In this document: in pieces, positions 1-9,499 of the stretch
How the letters are laid out: every line of letters begins with the position of its first letter
Position numbering within the stretch: position 1 is the first letter of the stretch
Assembly: GCA_026770025.1 (NCBI GenBank)
Contig: JAMXDE010000063.1
Coordinates: forward strand, 186,001 to 250,000
Length of the DNA stretch: 64,000 bases
Direction of reading: 5' to 3'
Source of the DNA: Craspedostauros australis
Lineage: Eukaryota > Bacillariophyta > Bacillariophyceae > Mastogloiales > Achnanthaceae
The notes under the pieces: generated by a model
Seen by the model: only the letters and a program-made list of their open reading frames with translations
Told to the model about the DNA's origin: nothing
Databases searched by the model: none
Program-made: the position numbers and the translations under genes

Positions 1-256
1 CATTGGTGGTGGCAACCTGCGCAGCTTCGGCGGCTGCGTCTGAGAGAAGCTCGGATGGCAATCCCTGGCACTTGATCAAGTTCTGCGACTCCATGAATGA
101 TGCCGATGGCTTGCGACCGCAGAATGAAGACGCTGGGCTCATGGTGGTGAAGCCATTCACGGTCTCCACGCAGCCAATCGCGATGGCCAATGCGGCAACC
201 AGCACAGCCATGCTCTTCATCTTCATCTTCGGAGTGAGAGTGAGAGCGGCACTCAT
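1..256 (-). CDS. Plastid-targeted protein, N-terminal part (runs off window)
   Basis: An open frame begins at the ATG at 256-254 and runs off the left edge after about 85 codons. A second ATG at 226 is an equally good start. The N-terminus has Lys residues (MKMK), then a hydrophobic stretch (AVLVAALAIAIG) and a likely signal-peptidase site VNG/FTT with Phe at +1. This matches the bipartite presequence of nuclear-encoded plastid proteins in diatoms: ER signal peptide plus ASAFAP-like motif and a Ser/Lys/Arg-containing transit region. The visible start of the mature part (EAAQVATTN) is too short to identify. The targeting call is established knowledge applied to a clear motif; the function is unknown. 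It lies in tandem with another minus-strand plastid gene at 1002-1643. Confidence 0.6.
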   Translation of the reverse strand, partial: MSAALTLTPKMKMKSMAVLVAALAIAIGCVETVNGFTTMSPASSFCGRKPSASFMESQNLIKCQGLPSELLSDAAAEAAQVATTN

Positions 257-1001
257 GCTTGTCAGTGTTCTTGATGGAGTAGCTCGTGTTGGTATGGACT
301 GAGTATTGATGAGTTGTGACTGAGATCGTGCCGATGATAACAATGCCAATCCTCTACTACAATGATCAACCAGCTCTCAATCGACGAGGGAGAGTTTGAC
401 CAGAGAATGGATCTTTGCGGAGAATGGCAGCTCGTGCCACCAGATACCATAGGTAGGTACTCTACGGCCAAATGACGTGCGTGTGTGCCATCATGCTGAG
501 TGTCGGCCACGATTGGCGTCGTTGTTGTTGGATCTTGTCTGCCATCGGTGGACGTCGTTGTTGCAGTTGTCTGAGTCATTTATTGCACCGTGACGTCATC
601 ATTCATCCATCTCGTTTCTGTGCCAGATTGTACTACTGACTAAGTCGAATCACCTATTTCGTCAACAAGACTACAAGTTGAAGCAAGGGGCGACAATTCC
701 GTTGGCGAATGATGGCAACTTGCGACTACTCGCAGAATGCTACCCTCTGCTGCTCTAGTCTTTGTCAGCACATGATCACATCGCATGGTACATCTGCGTG
801 TAAGTGCTCCTGTGGGATGTAGAATCGATTGGAGAAGATTGCAGAAGACCACTCTGTGCACGATGACGGATCCATGATTGTTCTGCATTCGTGGAAATTT
901 AACCAGATGATCACATTCATCCAACACCCACGATGTGCTGTGTCGTCGCTCCGCACATGCGAGCACTCGCAACGCTGCCATACCTTGCGCATCCATCACG
1001 C
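257..1001. other. Intergenic stretch, no gene seen
   Basis: The 745 bases between two minus-strand plastid-protein genes contain short open frames on both strands without recognisable domains. It should hold the promoter of the left gene (near 260-400) and the 3' region of the right gene (near 900-1001). I cannot point to defined elements. Confidence 0.4.
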
Positions 1002-1643
1002 TCAGAATAGCTTCCCCGTCATCTTGGCACCGCCCGCGACGAAGGGCACGTAGTTGTCACCGTACATCTGCATGCGCAGCACTTCCTGCGTGATCACCAG
1101 CAGCACGACGAAGAAGATGCCAGCATACAGCGTCTCTGCCAATTCGTAGTCGTTGCGCACCAACCTGGCGAACCATACAGAGATTGGGTTGGCGTTCTCC
1201 TTCAGAGGTTCGCCGGTCTCATCGAGGATGGAATCGGGGTCGAACAGCGGCCGGTCAAGGAACTCGTCCAGTGAGGCGGGTGTATCATTGTCACTGTCAT
1301 TCTTGGCGTTGTTGCTGTTGCTGTTACTGTTGTTGCTGCTGCTGTTGTTGCTGCTGATGTCGTTTCGGTTTCTTGTCAGCAGCGACAGCTCGTCGTTGTC
1401 ATCGGTATCCTTGTCTCCGTTGTCACTGACGTTGCCCTTGGCGTCATCTCGCCTGCTTCCACACAATGGCCATCGTGTCAATGTCAACCGTTGTGGACAC
1501 TGAGTCAGTCGATTCAACTTGGTGTATTGCGTGGAGGAGACGCTCGGTTGCTGCCTTGTCGCGAACGCATTTGGAGAGAACGCCAATGCGCGATGCGACT
1601 CGAGCAACGCCAACAGAAAGATCGTCAGCAACGATCTTGTCAT
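1002..1643 (-). CDS. Plastid-targeted single-pass membrane protein, conserved-hypothetical type
   Basis: The frame is open back to 1955, but I choose the ATG at 1643 (213 aa) because it begins a clean signal peptide (MTRSLLTIFLLALLES) ending at ALA/FSP, an ASAFAP-type plastid motif. A low-complexity Asn/Ser/Asp linker follows, encoded by the CTG/TTG-rich stretch at 1309-1355. The acidic segment (SLDEFLDRPLFDPDS) and a C-terminal module come next: NDYELAETLYAG, one hydrophobic helix (IFFVVLLVITQEVL), then MYGDNYVPFVAGG. The layout suggests a small plastid, possibly thylakoid, protein with a short tail. I recognise no enzymatic motif. It is divergent from the ankyrin gene at 2395 across about 750 bp. 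Confidence 0.65.
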   Translation of the reverse strand: MTRSLLTIFLLALLESHRALAFSPNAFATRQQPSVSSTQYTKLNRLTQCPQRLTLTRWPLCGSRRDDAKGNVSDNGDKDTDDNDELSLLTRNRNDISSNNSSSNNSNSNSNNAKNDSDNDTPASLDEFLDRPLFDPDSILDETGEPLKENANPISVWFARLVRNDYELAETLYAGIFFVVLLVITQEVLRMQMYGDNYVPFVAGGAKMTGKLF

Positions 1644-2394
1644 CGTCGTCGTCCTCGTTGTTGTTGGAATCCTCGGAATTCTTTGCTTGCGAGGCATGGT
1701 ACGACGCTGTGATTTTGGCAACTGCAGTGTTCTGCGATCAATTGCAGTTGGAGTACCCGCAGAGTTCCTTGGTTCCTTGCTCTCTGCGATGTTTGTGATG
1801 GTGGTCATGTTTGTTGGTTTGTGCCGACCATCGTTGTGTCGGATCTTCTTCGTTTTCGTCAGTCGATGTTGGAGTTTGGTGACATTCGTGATCTGTTTTT
1901 TCCTCGTGAATCGACTCTTGTGATTACTTCGCGACACGCGGCGAGGCGTTCGCATTCAATCTGTGTCGGTGCACGATCCCATGTTCACAGCCTCTGCGCA
2001 GCCGGAGATACCTGCGATGATCACATCACACGCACAACCCCGATCGCCACGCTCCCACGCGAACCAGAAGGGTGCGATCAAGAGGAAGCAAACACAGGCA
2101 AACGCGCAAAGATGCTGGTGCACAAAGAGAGAATGAGAGAGAAAGACAACAACACACTGCTCAACCCCATACTCCAACACATCAATAACAGACATCGAAT
2201 TGCCACTCATATTCATCACAAAGTGTATGGTAACCATCCTCATACAAGCTATTGAAGACACTACGATCGATATCTCTGCCATAGGTAGCTCAGACGACGC
2301 ACTTCCTCGACAGCCAATCCAACACCTATCGTTCAACGTCCATCGTTCAACGTCCAACGTCAATCGTCCACCAACCATCGACCATCCTGTCAAA
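1644..2394. other. Divergent intergenic region
   Basis: This region lies between the start of the plastid-protein gene and the start of the ankyrin gene and probably holds both promoters. At 2329-2370 a short imperfect tandem repeat of CGTTCAACGTC-type units lies just upstream of the ankyrin ATG. Open frames on both strands here show no domain. Confidence 0.35.
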
Positions 2395-3072
2395 ATGCCG
2401 AATGTTACGAACAGACAACTCCTTTTTGCTGCCGGGACAGGTGACTTGTCGGTGTTGAAGGAATGGAAGAAGCAGAACAAGACGCAGAATGAAGGATTTG
2501 AGGCCAACATCAACTGCAAAGATGACGATGATTCCACTCCCCTTCATAAGGCATGCCACAACGGCCACCTGGAGTGTGTGAAGTACCTCATCGAATCATG
2601 TGAGGCGAACATCAACTGCAAAGATGACGATGGTTACACTCCCCTTCATAAGGCATGCCGCACCGGCCAGCTGGAGTGTGTGAAGTACCTCATCGAATCA
2701 TGTGGGGCAAACATCAATTGCAAAGATGACGATGGTTGGACTCCCCTTCATCACGCATGCTACAACGGCCAGCTGGAGTGTGTGAAGTACCTCATCGAAT
2801 CATGTGAGGCGAACATCAACTGCCAAAACAATAATGGTCACACTCCCCTTCGTTGGGCATATGACAATGGCCACCTGGAGTGTATGGAGTCCCTCATCAG
2901 AGGACTTTCGCCTTCAGCTCACCCACAACTGCAACAACTGCAGCAACGCTTACAACAAAACGAACAAGCAAATGAACAACCACAAGAACAGTTGGGACAG
3001 CAGTTGAAGCGAAAGAGGCAAGAGAATGAACACAAACACAGCAGCAACAAGAGGACCAACATCAACATTTGA
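2395..3072 (+). CDS. Ankyrin-repeat protein (ANK half of ANK/BTB locus, copy 1)
   Basis: The start is the ATG at 2395 (MPNVTNRQLLFAAGTGDL), and the frame gives 225 aa. After a first degenerate repeat there are four ankyrin repeats of 34 residues each with the TPLHxAC-NGxLECVKYLIESC signature. At DNA level they are near-identical 102-bp units. A Gln/Lys-rich linker follows (QLQQRLQQNEQ ... LKRKRQENEH) and ends at TGA 3070-3072. A BTB-like domain continues directly downstream but in the next reading frame. Ankyrin repeats bind proteins, and ANK-BTB proteins often serve as Cullin-3 adaptors, so this is probably one locus. A second, nearly identical copy lies at 29627-31032. Confidence 0.65.
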   Translation: MPNVTNRQLLFAAGTGDLSVLKEWKKQNKTQNEGFEANINCKDDDDSTPLHKACHNGHLECVKYLIESCEANINCKDDDGYTPLHKACRTGQLECVKYLIESCGANINCKDDDGWTPLHHACYNGQLECVKYLIESCEANINCQNNNGHTPLRWAYDNGHLECMESLIRGLSPSAHPQLQQLQQRLQQNEQANEQPQEQLGQQLKRKRQENEHKHSSNKRTNINI

Positions 3073-3758
3073 GAAGATCGGCCATATCCTTCCAAACCGA
3101 GGACAGGACAGACACCATCTTCTTGTGTGGACAGGGCGACCAACAACAACCAATCAAGGCAAACGCCCAAGCCCTCATCATCACACTCCCATCCATTGAG
3201 ACACTGATCGACAAAGGAACCCAACTTCACCGCGCGAATGATGACGCTCACGATGGAACTGAACCCATCCAAACAACCATCCCTCTTCCCAATCTTCAAC
3301 CAAAACACGTCCGATACGTCCTCCAATGCATCTACACAGCCAAGATATCCTGTATTAACAACTGTCGTGACAACGCTGCTGCTCACACTGGCACTCATGT
3401 TGGCGCTCACACCAACGCTCACCACGATGTAGATGCCTCTCACCAGCCAACTCCCATCCTCACTGGGCAGGACGATCTGCAACAGCTGATCCTTGTGGCC
3501 AACGAGTTCGGCTTCTGGCTACTCAAGCTTGTTCTGGAAATGGAGTTGGCCCACAAGCATCTCACAGAGGACACCATGATAGATGCGTTGATATTCACTG
3601 ATCAACACAACTGCGTGGTGTCGAACGATACAGCAATGAGAGTGGCAGCTGAAAGTGAGAAAGATATGTTCACTCATCTAGATTTAAGCAAACTGATTCT
3701 ACAACCCCCAACTGATGATAAGTATTTTTGTCCTCCGCGGTGGGAGAACGGAGAGTGA
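3030..3758 (+). CDS. BTB/POZ-like domain frame (BTB half of ANK/BTB locus, copy 1)
   Basis: This frame is offset by -1 relative to the ankyrin frame. It opens after a TGA at 3027-3029 and ends at 3758. It has no ATG before the domain, so it must be reached by splicing or a frame change, or it is dead. The domain reads like BTB/POZ: TDTIFLCGQ, then PIKANAQALIITLPSIETL, IPLPNLQPKHVRYVLQCIYT, and after an insert rich in Thr/Ala/His, LILVANEFGFWLLKLVLEMEL. No GT lies in the 42-nt overlap with the ankyrin frame, and I found no convincing intron. The same offset exists in copy 2. BTB identity is by pattern only. Confidence 0.5.
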   Translation, partial: TQTQQQQEDQHQHLRRSAISFQTEDRTDTIFLCGQGDQQQPIKANAQALIITLPSIETLIDKGTQLHRANDDAHDGTEPIQTTIPLPNLQPKHVRYVLQCIYTAKISCINNCRDNAAAHTGTHVGAHTNAHHDVDASHQPTPILTGQDDLQQLILVANEFGFWLLKLVLEMELAHKHLTEDTMIDALIFTDQHNCVVSNDTAMRVAAESEKDMFTHLDLSKLILQPPTDDKYFCPPRWENGE

Positions 3759-3966
3759 TTGTATCGATGATGAGTACAGTCGTATGTTCATGATGGACCT
3801 GTACAAGGTTGTAGATGAGGATGAGGGTACAGTACATGTGGATTCATACATGGATCGGGCAACATTGGTGGACTTCGCCCGCTCCATGAGTACCAGATCA
3901 TCCAAAGTGATTGAGGTGGACGGCCTTGCTGAGGAAGAGGAGCGAATCACAACAACAGCAGACTGA
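3715..3966 (+). CDS. Short acidic open frame after BTB
   Basis: This 83-codon frame starts at ATG 3715, overlaps the end of the BTB frame, and is in the same phase as the ankyrin frame. It encodes an acidic, unstructured-looking peptide (YKVVDEDEGTVHVDSYMD ... LAEEEER). Only its first 40 codons or so are shared with copy 2, because the duplication ends near 3833. It may be the 3' part of the ANK/BTB transcript or chance. No domain was recognised. Confidence 0.2.
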   Translation: MISIFVLRGGRTESDCIDDEYSRMFMMDLYKVVDEDEGTVHVDSYMDRATLVDFARSMSTRSSKVIEVDGLAEEEERITTTAD

Positions 3967-4084
3967 GAAGTGAACGAATGCTCGATTAGAGTTGATGTGT
4001 AAATTAGTGGTCAGAGTAGTATCTATTGTGTAAGGAGGCGATCAACGATCCATCCAATGTTACGCCCGGCATGTCTGTGACGTG

Positions 4085-4726
4085 TTATTGTGCACACGAT
4101 CGCATCGTATGCAGCACAGCCTGGCTGGACCGCAAGGCGTGATCTTCGAACAACCGCAGGTGCGCGTCGTCCGCCGTTGCATTGCTGATGACCATGATGC
4201 TGTGTTGTCTGTGATCCTGGTTGGTGTCCAGCACATTCATGTGCGGTATCATCGGACAGTGTGGCACAAAGACGGTGGTCTGGCCACCGCTGTCATCGTC
4301 GTCATCGCCGATCATACGGTTTTCCATGATGTAGAAAGAGTTGTGCGAGAAAGGGATGCGGACTCCGCGAACTTCATGCATCGATTGTAGTACTCCACTA
4401 CAACTTGACAGAGCGGGATGAATTGCTACTTGCCTTGTTGCTGCAACAGTCTGTCGATGATATCGCACAAGGCGCACACCAGCTACCACATGGCTACCGA
4501 TGCAGCCGACAAAGATGATGAAGCAGGAGAGAAGTTGCCAATGCTGAAGCAGACGATTTCCTTGATTTGTGGATATGATGAGTGCTGCTGTTCCAACCCA
4601 CACTAGCGGCATCCTGGCACTTGTCGATTGGGTGCGTAATAGAGCAGACTGTTGTCTGTCGTAGCTCTGTTGTGCTTGTGGTTGGATCGCTTGTGTTGCT
4701 GTGGTCCATCCCAGGGCCATCAGCAC
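4085..4726 (-). CDS. Possible membrane protein, unassigned
   Basis: This 213-codon frame on the minus strand has an alternative start about 38 codons in (MPLVWVGTAALIIS). There is one probable membrane helix (LLSCFIIFVGCIGSHVVAGV) after a short polar stretch, then a basic segment (RLVRYHRQ), a motif-like region (VRIPFSHNSFYIMENRMIG), an Asp run (DDDDD) and a hydrophilic tail. Composition looks protein-like rather than a shadow, and the opposite strand lacks a comparable frame. It sits 17 bp downstream of the trypsin-like pseudogene but in a different phase, so it is not a simple continuation. I do not recognise the family. Confidence 0.35.
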   Translation of the reverse strand: MLMALGWTTATQAIQPQAQQSYDRQQSALLRTQSTSARMPLVWVGTAALIISTNQGNRLLQHWQLLSCFIIFVGCIGSHVVAGVRLVRYHRQTVAATRQVAIHPALSSCSGVLQSMHEVRGVRIPFSHNSFYIMENRMIGDDDDDSGGQTTVFVPHCPMIPHMNVLDTNQDHRQHSIMVISNATADDAHLRLFEDHALRSSQAVLHTMRSCAQ

Positions 4727-4742
4727 ACCACCTTCGTTCCTC

Positions 4743-5086
4743 CTACTTCGTGAGAGGAAACACGTGTATTTGAAAGCTTCCGAAACGCTTCACCACAACC
4801 ACATCATGCGGATCTGAATCGGCATGAAAGTTGGAGTAGCGCTCTGGATGATTTACGAAAGTCTCGTAGATGTTGTTGCGATTCATCTGAACAGCGCTGA
4901 AGGATTGCGCTCAATGGGATAGAGCAAGAACGATGTCCGGTCCGATCAGCATGCCTCCACACACATGCTTCATGCCATCGTTCAGGCTTGACATGAAGTG
5001 AAAGCAGAGCTTCAGATCCACCACTTCACCATCAATGATACTAGGCTGTGCATCGAAATCATACAGCAGACAATGCAAGGATATTG
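4743..5086 (-). pseudogene. Trypsin-like (S1) serine protease pseudogene fragment
   Basis: Read on the minus strand, one frame gives the N-terminal half of a chymotrypsin-fold protease: SIIDGEVVD (cf. IIGG activation site), FHFMSSLNDGMKHVCGGML, IGPDIVLALSH, then VNHPERYSNF and DSDPHDVVVVKR (cf. HPxY and the Asp102 region). His of the LTAAHC-type box is present. The next codon, normally Cys, is TGA (+ strand 4911-4913), so the frame is interrupted at TGC-to-TGA. The frame ends at TAG 4743-4745 well before the Ser195 region, and no clear 5' exon with a start is visible. I read this as a truncated, dead host gene. Matching both sides of the internal stop in one frame argues for recent loss. Confidence 0.55.
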
Positions 5087-5640
5087 TGTCTGCTCATGGC
5101 CAATGACCCCCAATGTGGAAGGCGAAGATGCTGATAGATCTGCTGTTGGTGTTGGAGTGCATCTCCAGAGACAGAGAGAGAGAGTGAGGGCAGGAGCACA
5201 GTGCATCACCTGATCGACATGGTGTAAGCATGGCGATGTACACCGCTCTGTATCTCTGCTCTTGCTCTTGCTCTTGTGATGAGCGACTGTCTCTGCCAAG
5301 AGTGTCTTCCAGCCTTGCTCTTCACTCGTATAGTCGTCATGGCCACTATCTCTTCCTCTCTGCTCTTCCTCCCATCCATCCATCCATCCATCACATCACA
5401 TCATGTATCTGTTGTTCTCTTCTGCCACCACCACCAACAACAACAATGTGGGGAAAATACATGCTGACAACCTTCGCCGTGTTTCGCTGGATCTTTTGTT
5501 TCGGCGACCTGAAGGACTATGATACTTCTTCAACATCAATCGTGTCAAACAGCGCGCCAAAACCGAAGACAACAGCTTCGTTGTTGTGGCTGTGATCACG
5601 TGGACACACTACAACGAAGACGTGGTTACGCATGATGTTG
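5087..5640. other. Low-complexity intergenic stretch
   Basis: This holds short simple repeats: a CTCTTG-type run near 5255-5275, a (CATC)n run near 5375-5400 and CAA/CCA runs near 5420-5445. No gene with a recognisable product was seen; frames on both strands are artefacts of these repeats. Confidence 0.35.
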
Positions 5641-5649
5641 GTGGGGGGA

Positions 5650-6620
5650 GGAGACCGTTTGGGTGCTCTCCTTGCACCCACACCATGCTTTGACATCAAG
5701 AGGGTCAGAGGCTTCAAGTCATCAAGGACATGCGCACAGCAAGAGAGACAGCTCGCATGTGCAAATCTACAACCCTCATCAGCAAAGAGAGGATCACCAA
5801 TTGGAAATGAAGCCAACATGGCTTCATGGATGCTACACAAGATAGTTGCCACCTCCACAAGCGCCATCATTGGTGATGGCTTTGGTGTTGGTCATGATGC
5901 TACTGCTACTGGTCCTGCTTCAAACAATTATCGTTTCCTCAACAGCGCAACGTTATTGGATTGCACGGTCAGCATAACTTACTGTGTAAGCCTCCCAGGC
6001 ATCGCAACCACATCTCCTTTGGACTCATCTGACTGCGGATATCGACATGCGACCAACAAAGCAAGAGCAAGCCTATCTCCAATAGGGTGCCAAAAGACTC
6101 CGCAACTTGTCAAAGCCTCACAGCCGACCAACCACACATCATCAACCAGATGAGCCTCATGGACCATGGTATCAAGATGACCACCAAGCAGGCCACCGAG
6201 TCACTCCAATCAAACTTCATCTGCTAGCATTCCATCCAGCAGGTCGAGGAGCTTGAAGTATCCCTCCATGATGTCAGTGTCCATGTCTTCTCTGGCTTGA
6301 GCGGATCAGTCTTCTTTTGCATTGTGTGCACAGATGGCTTGCACAAGGAGGAACAGAAAACGAACCAGGCATGCACATACAAACACACATCAACAGGGTA
6401 CATGGATAGCTGTAACATACATGCACAAACAGACCTTTCACCACCAAGACAATGACCCTGAATGCCGAATGGGGGGAGGACTGAAAGGAGAGCAACTTCA
6501 AGGCTGGCATTGAAAAGCCTGCTCAAGAAGGGAGCTGAGGAGCACCTCGAGGACAACATCTCTGAACCCATGGCCAATGTTGAGAAGACCAGCACCGCTG
6601 GGAACTGAGCAGAACACCAA
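5650..6620 (+). pseudogene. Possible decayed coding remnant, plus strand
   Basis: Several short stretches read like helical, coiled-coil-type protein on the plus strand but in changing frames with stops. Examples are EGQRLQVIKDMRTARETARM near 5700-5760, MTTKQATESLQSNFI near 6176-6225, SIQQVEELEVSLHDV near 6230-6275, and KGAEEHLEDNISEPM near 6528-6572. No start, end or family can be fixed. This may be an old host gene; the alternative is chance similarity in helix-rich composition. Confidence 0.2.
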
Positions 6621-7445
6621 CTACTGACACAAAACCATTGGATATGATGCTGTATGGTATGTTCTGACATGACTCCATTGCGCCATTAGCACTGATGGCC
6701 ATGGCACACACACATCATACATGTACAGCATTCACATACAACTATTACTACAGCCACAAATCAAACACACACAAGAACAACAACCAACCAACCAACCAAC
6801 ATAACCATACACACATTGATGTCTGCATGGCACAACAGCTCGTATGGACAGCAAAGAAGACACAAGAGATCTCTCCTTTCACTCGCTACCAGCATTGAAC
6901 CAGCAGTGTAGTACATGTAGGGCCGAGACTCTGAGACCCCCTTCAACTCACAATACATCAATGGACATAGAATGAAGCCCGTAGATTTGCACACATCACC
7001 AATTGCCCGTCCCCCAATGCAAACGCTCTCTGCACGCACACAGATACATAGAGTACTCATGCGGATGTACTCGTGCTCCACTGAGCACGAATATAGTGCA
7101 CATGCATGATAGTCTTCACGACACAAGCAACCAGAACAGCATTCCCGCAGTAGCTTTGTTGGGTGCTGCCACATTGCCTGCAGCATACGAATATGCATAC
7201 TCATAGAGAGGTACTCTGTGTAGTGCTGCAGACTTGTGGCATTGTTGTGCATGGTACAGATAGATCCTGTCCAAGTCCAAACACACGCCGCGATCCCATT
7301 TCTCATGCACCATACCTTGTGCATACATGTACACGTGCGAGCGATGGGACATCACTTGCTTGGCTCTCCACACTTTGTTTCCGTAGTTCATGTCCGAGTA
7401 CAGACGCTTCACATGATTGGCCCAATGCCACAGCCTGAGGCATGC
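6621..7445. other. Gene-free stretch
   Basis: This is AC- and CAACCAA-rich sequence (for example 6775-6805) and unremarkable mixed sequence. I see no supported gene. It lies just beyond the 3' end of the decayed coiled-coil gene on the minus strand. Confidence 0.35.
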
Positions 7446-8402
7446 GGCTCCATCTTCGTCCCGTGCTCTAGCTAGTCCAACGCGTCCAACGCGTCCAACG
7501 CATTCGCTCGCAGCATCTCCGCCTGTTCCTGTTCCACCGCCAGCTTCATGATGTTCTGCTTCATCTACACCATCAGTTCGTGATTGTTGCCATTGTGGAG
7601 AGCGACCACGGCCGATAGCTCCTCGTTCTGGGACCGCAGTTGCTCCAATTCGGTAGCCAGCATGTAGGTACCACACAGACTGCTGTCCTTCTTTCCAATC
7701 TCCTGCTCGGCTCCTCCCAATTTCTGCTCCATACTCGCCATCTGTGATTGCAGCAGAGCTTCGTCTGATCGTTTCTCTCAGAGATGGCGCGGTGTGCGAC
7801 AGGCAACTCATGACGCATGCCGCACTGTTTTGTGCCAGATTTGGACTCGGCGATCACTTGCTGATGCTTCGGATCGAGAATCTCGCTCCCCACTGCTCGC
7901 TCTCGGAGTCGATGTCCATCTGAAGGTCGAACAGCGAGGATTCAGTCTCAGACAGCTTGAGCTTCGCCACTTCCAGGCCATTCCGTGATGATGCACTGAT
8001 GATTCGCAGAGGAACTCGAGCTTGCAGATCCTTCCTCTCCCATCTAGGCAGCAGATGTCATGTCATGCCATTAATCGTTTCCGCACCAGCTTGCGATCTT
8101 TGCATGACGTTGCTGAGCTGGGCTTGCAGATTCCAGATGGCCGCATCCAACTGCTCCAGCGCAGCCTGCTGATCTGCCAAGCTGCGTTCCAGAAATCCAA
8201 CGTGGTTCTTCAAGTCGCTGGTCAGACCCATCTGCGTGTTCTGGCTCTGATTCTGGAGATAGGCCACGGCCTGGTCGAGCTGTCACAACACCACTGCGAA
8301 CCGATTCTCAAGAGCCTGGCGTTCTCCAGCCAGCCTCTGCATCTTGGCGACACCATCTGAGTCTCACTTGCGACCTTGCTTTCTTTGAGGTTGGCAAGGT
8401 CA
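7446..8402 (-). pseudogene. Coiled-coil gene, 3' part beyond copia insertion (decayed)
   Basis: Minus-strand reading gives strong heptad-like coiled coil in at least three phases: DLANLKESKVASETQ next to the insertion, then VAKMQRLAGERQALENRF, LDQAVAYLQNQSQN, VGFLERSLADQQAALEQLD, and further on MASMEQKLGGAEQEIGKKD and LEQLRSQNEELSAV, ending around MKLAVEQEQAEMLRANAL and a 9-bp repeat CGCGTTGGA at about 7478-7503. Several frame changes and stops separate the pieces (for example after RFAVVL and after NHELMV), so it cannot make one protein as it stands. It joins in frame with the part at 15793-18523 when the copia element and one duplication copy are ignored. Function unknown; perhaps a cytoskeletal or structural protein. 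Confidence 0.5.
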
Positions 8403-8407
8403 CATTG

Positions 8408-9016
8408 TATTAGCTCAAACTAGTATTCCTATTAGTCGTGTTAAGATTTAGTCGAGTTAATCAAATGACCGACTGCTCAGAGTTTGAGCGGGAATGAAGC
8501 GTGACTCGATGTCGGTGGGATGGGGTCCCACCCTCGAATCGTGTCCTACTTAAGACGATGTCGCGTGTCCGCTGAATTTGGGTTGGGCGATCGGGCCATC
8601 CCACGCCACTTATGGGCGTGACATGATCTGTCCAGAACGGACAATCGGGTCAAACCGTTGGATGAACCTTGTTCCCCCAAATTGATCGGAAGAGAGTGAA
8701 CAACAAACTCTCTCTCCGACCGTCACGAAATTGATGTCTCCTCTTGGAAATGGCAACATCGACACCGCGATAATTGCACGTACGGAGACTCAACGCTCCA
8801 CTATGTTACTACTAATAGAGATGTTGCAGATCCAACTATAATGGATGCTGCATATCACATGCTCACAATCCTTTTGAAAGTCTCATTTGGATTCGTTACA
8901 GCTTTAAAGACTAAGAAACACACTCACACACAAACTCACCAACCTACTGCACTACCACGGATTGATCACCCTTCGGCGTACAGTAAGTTCACCTCGTTTT
9001 CATTATCGTTCTATCA
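8408..9016 (+). repeat. 5' LTR of copia 1
   Basis: This is a 609-bp LTR starting TATTAGCTC and ending TTCTATCA, the same sequence as 15179-15787 by eye. It is preceded by the CATTG duplication. The sequence just after it (GATTAACAG) does not begin with the usual TGG of a tRNA primer site; seven bases of it are complementary to GTTAATC within the LTR (about 8455-8461), which may be chance. Confidence 0.85.
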
Positions 9017-9499
9017 GATTAACAGTCGCACTCGCTCCACACCTGTGTTGATCGAGTGAATATCCACTTCATCTGCTTCCAGCATCCTCAACTCCCTCAC
9101 GTGACGACGTGACACTCTCTGCCCAGTCCACCTGTGCAGACACACTCTTCTGTTCGGACTCCACCGTTCAGCTCCACTCGGCTTCGGCCCTCGCGCGCTC
9201 ACCACACTCCAGACATCACAGTCCAAGTGTGTAAACTCTCTCCCTCCAAACTGCTTCACACGCCAATCATCTCTTGAATCGAAAACAACTCGTCACAGAC
9301 GATTGATCAAGTGTGCTTTCCTGCTCTATTTCTTGAATCGTACAACAACATCGCCCACGGCGATCTACGCGAGAAACCAGAAATATCAAGACAAACAAAT
9401 ACTCCGCCCACTACAACAAAACAAACACAAAACAAACAATTTCCATCACATCAATCACATCAACTATCACCCATCACCCATCTCCGAACGTTTTTCACC

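Noticed and set aside
5230-5595. Cys/Ser-rich plus-strand frame
   Set aside because: Generated by CTCTTG and CATC simple repeats; no conserved features.
9014-9259. Minus-strand frame after the copia 1 5' LTR
   Set aside because: It lies in the element leader, has no domain, and is opposite the transcribed strand.
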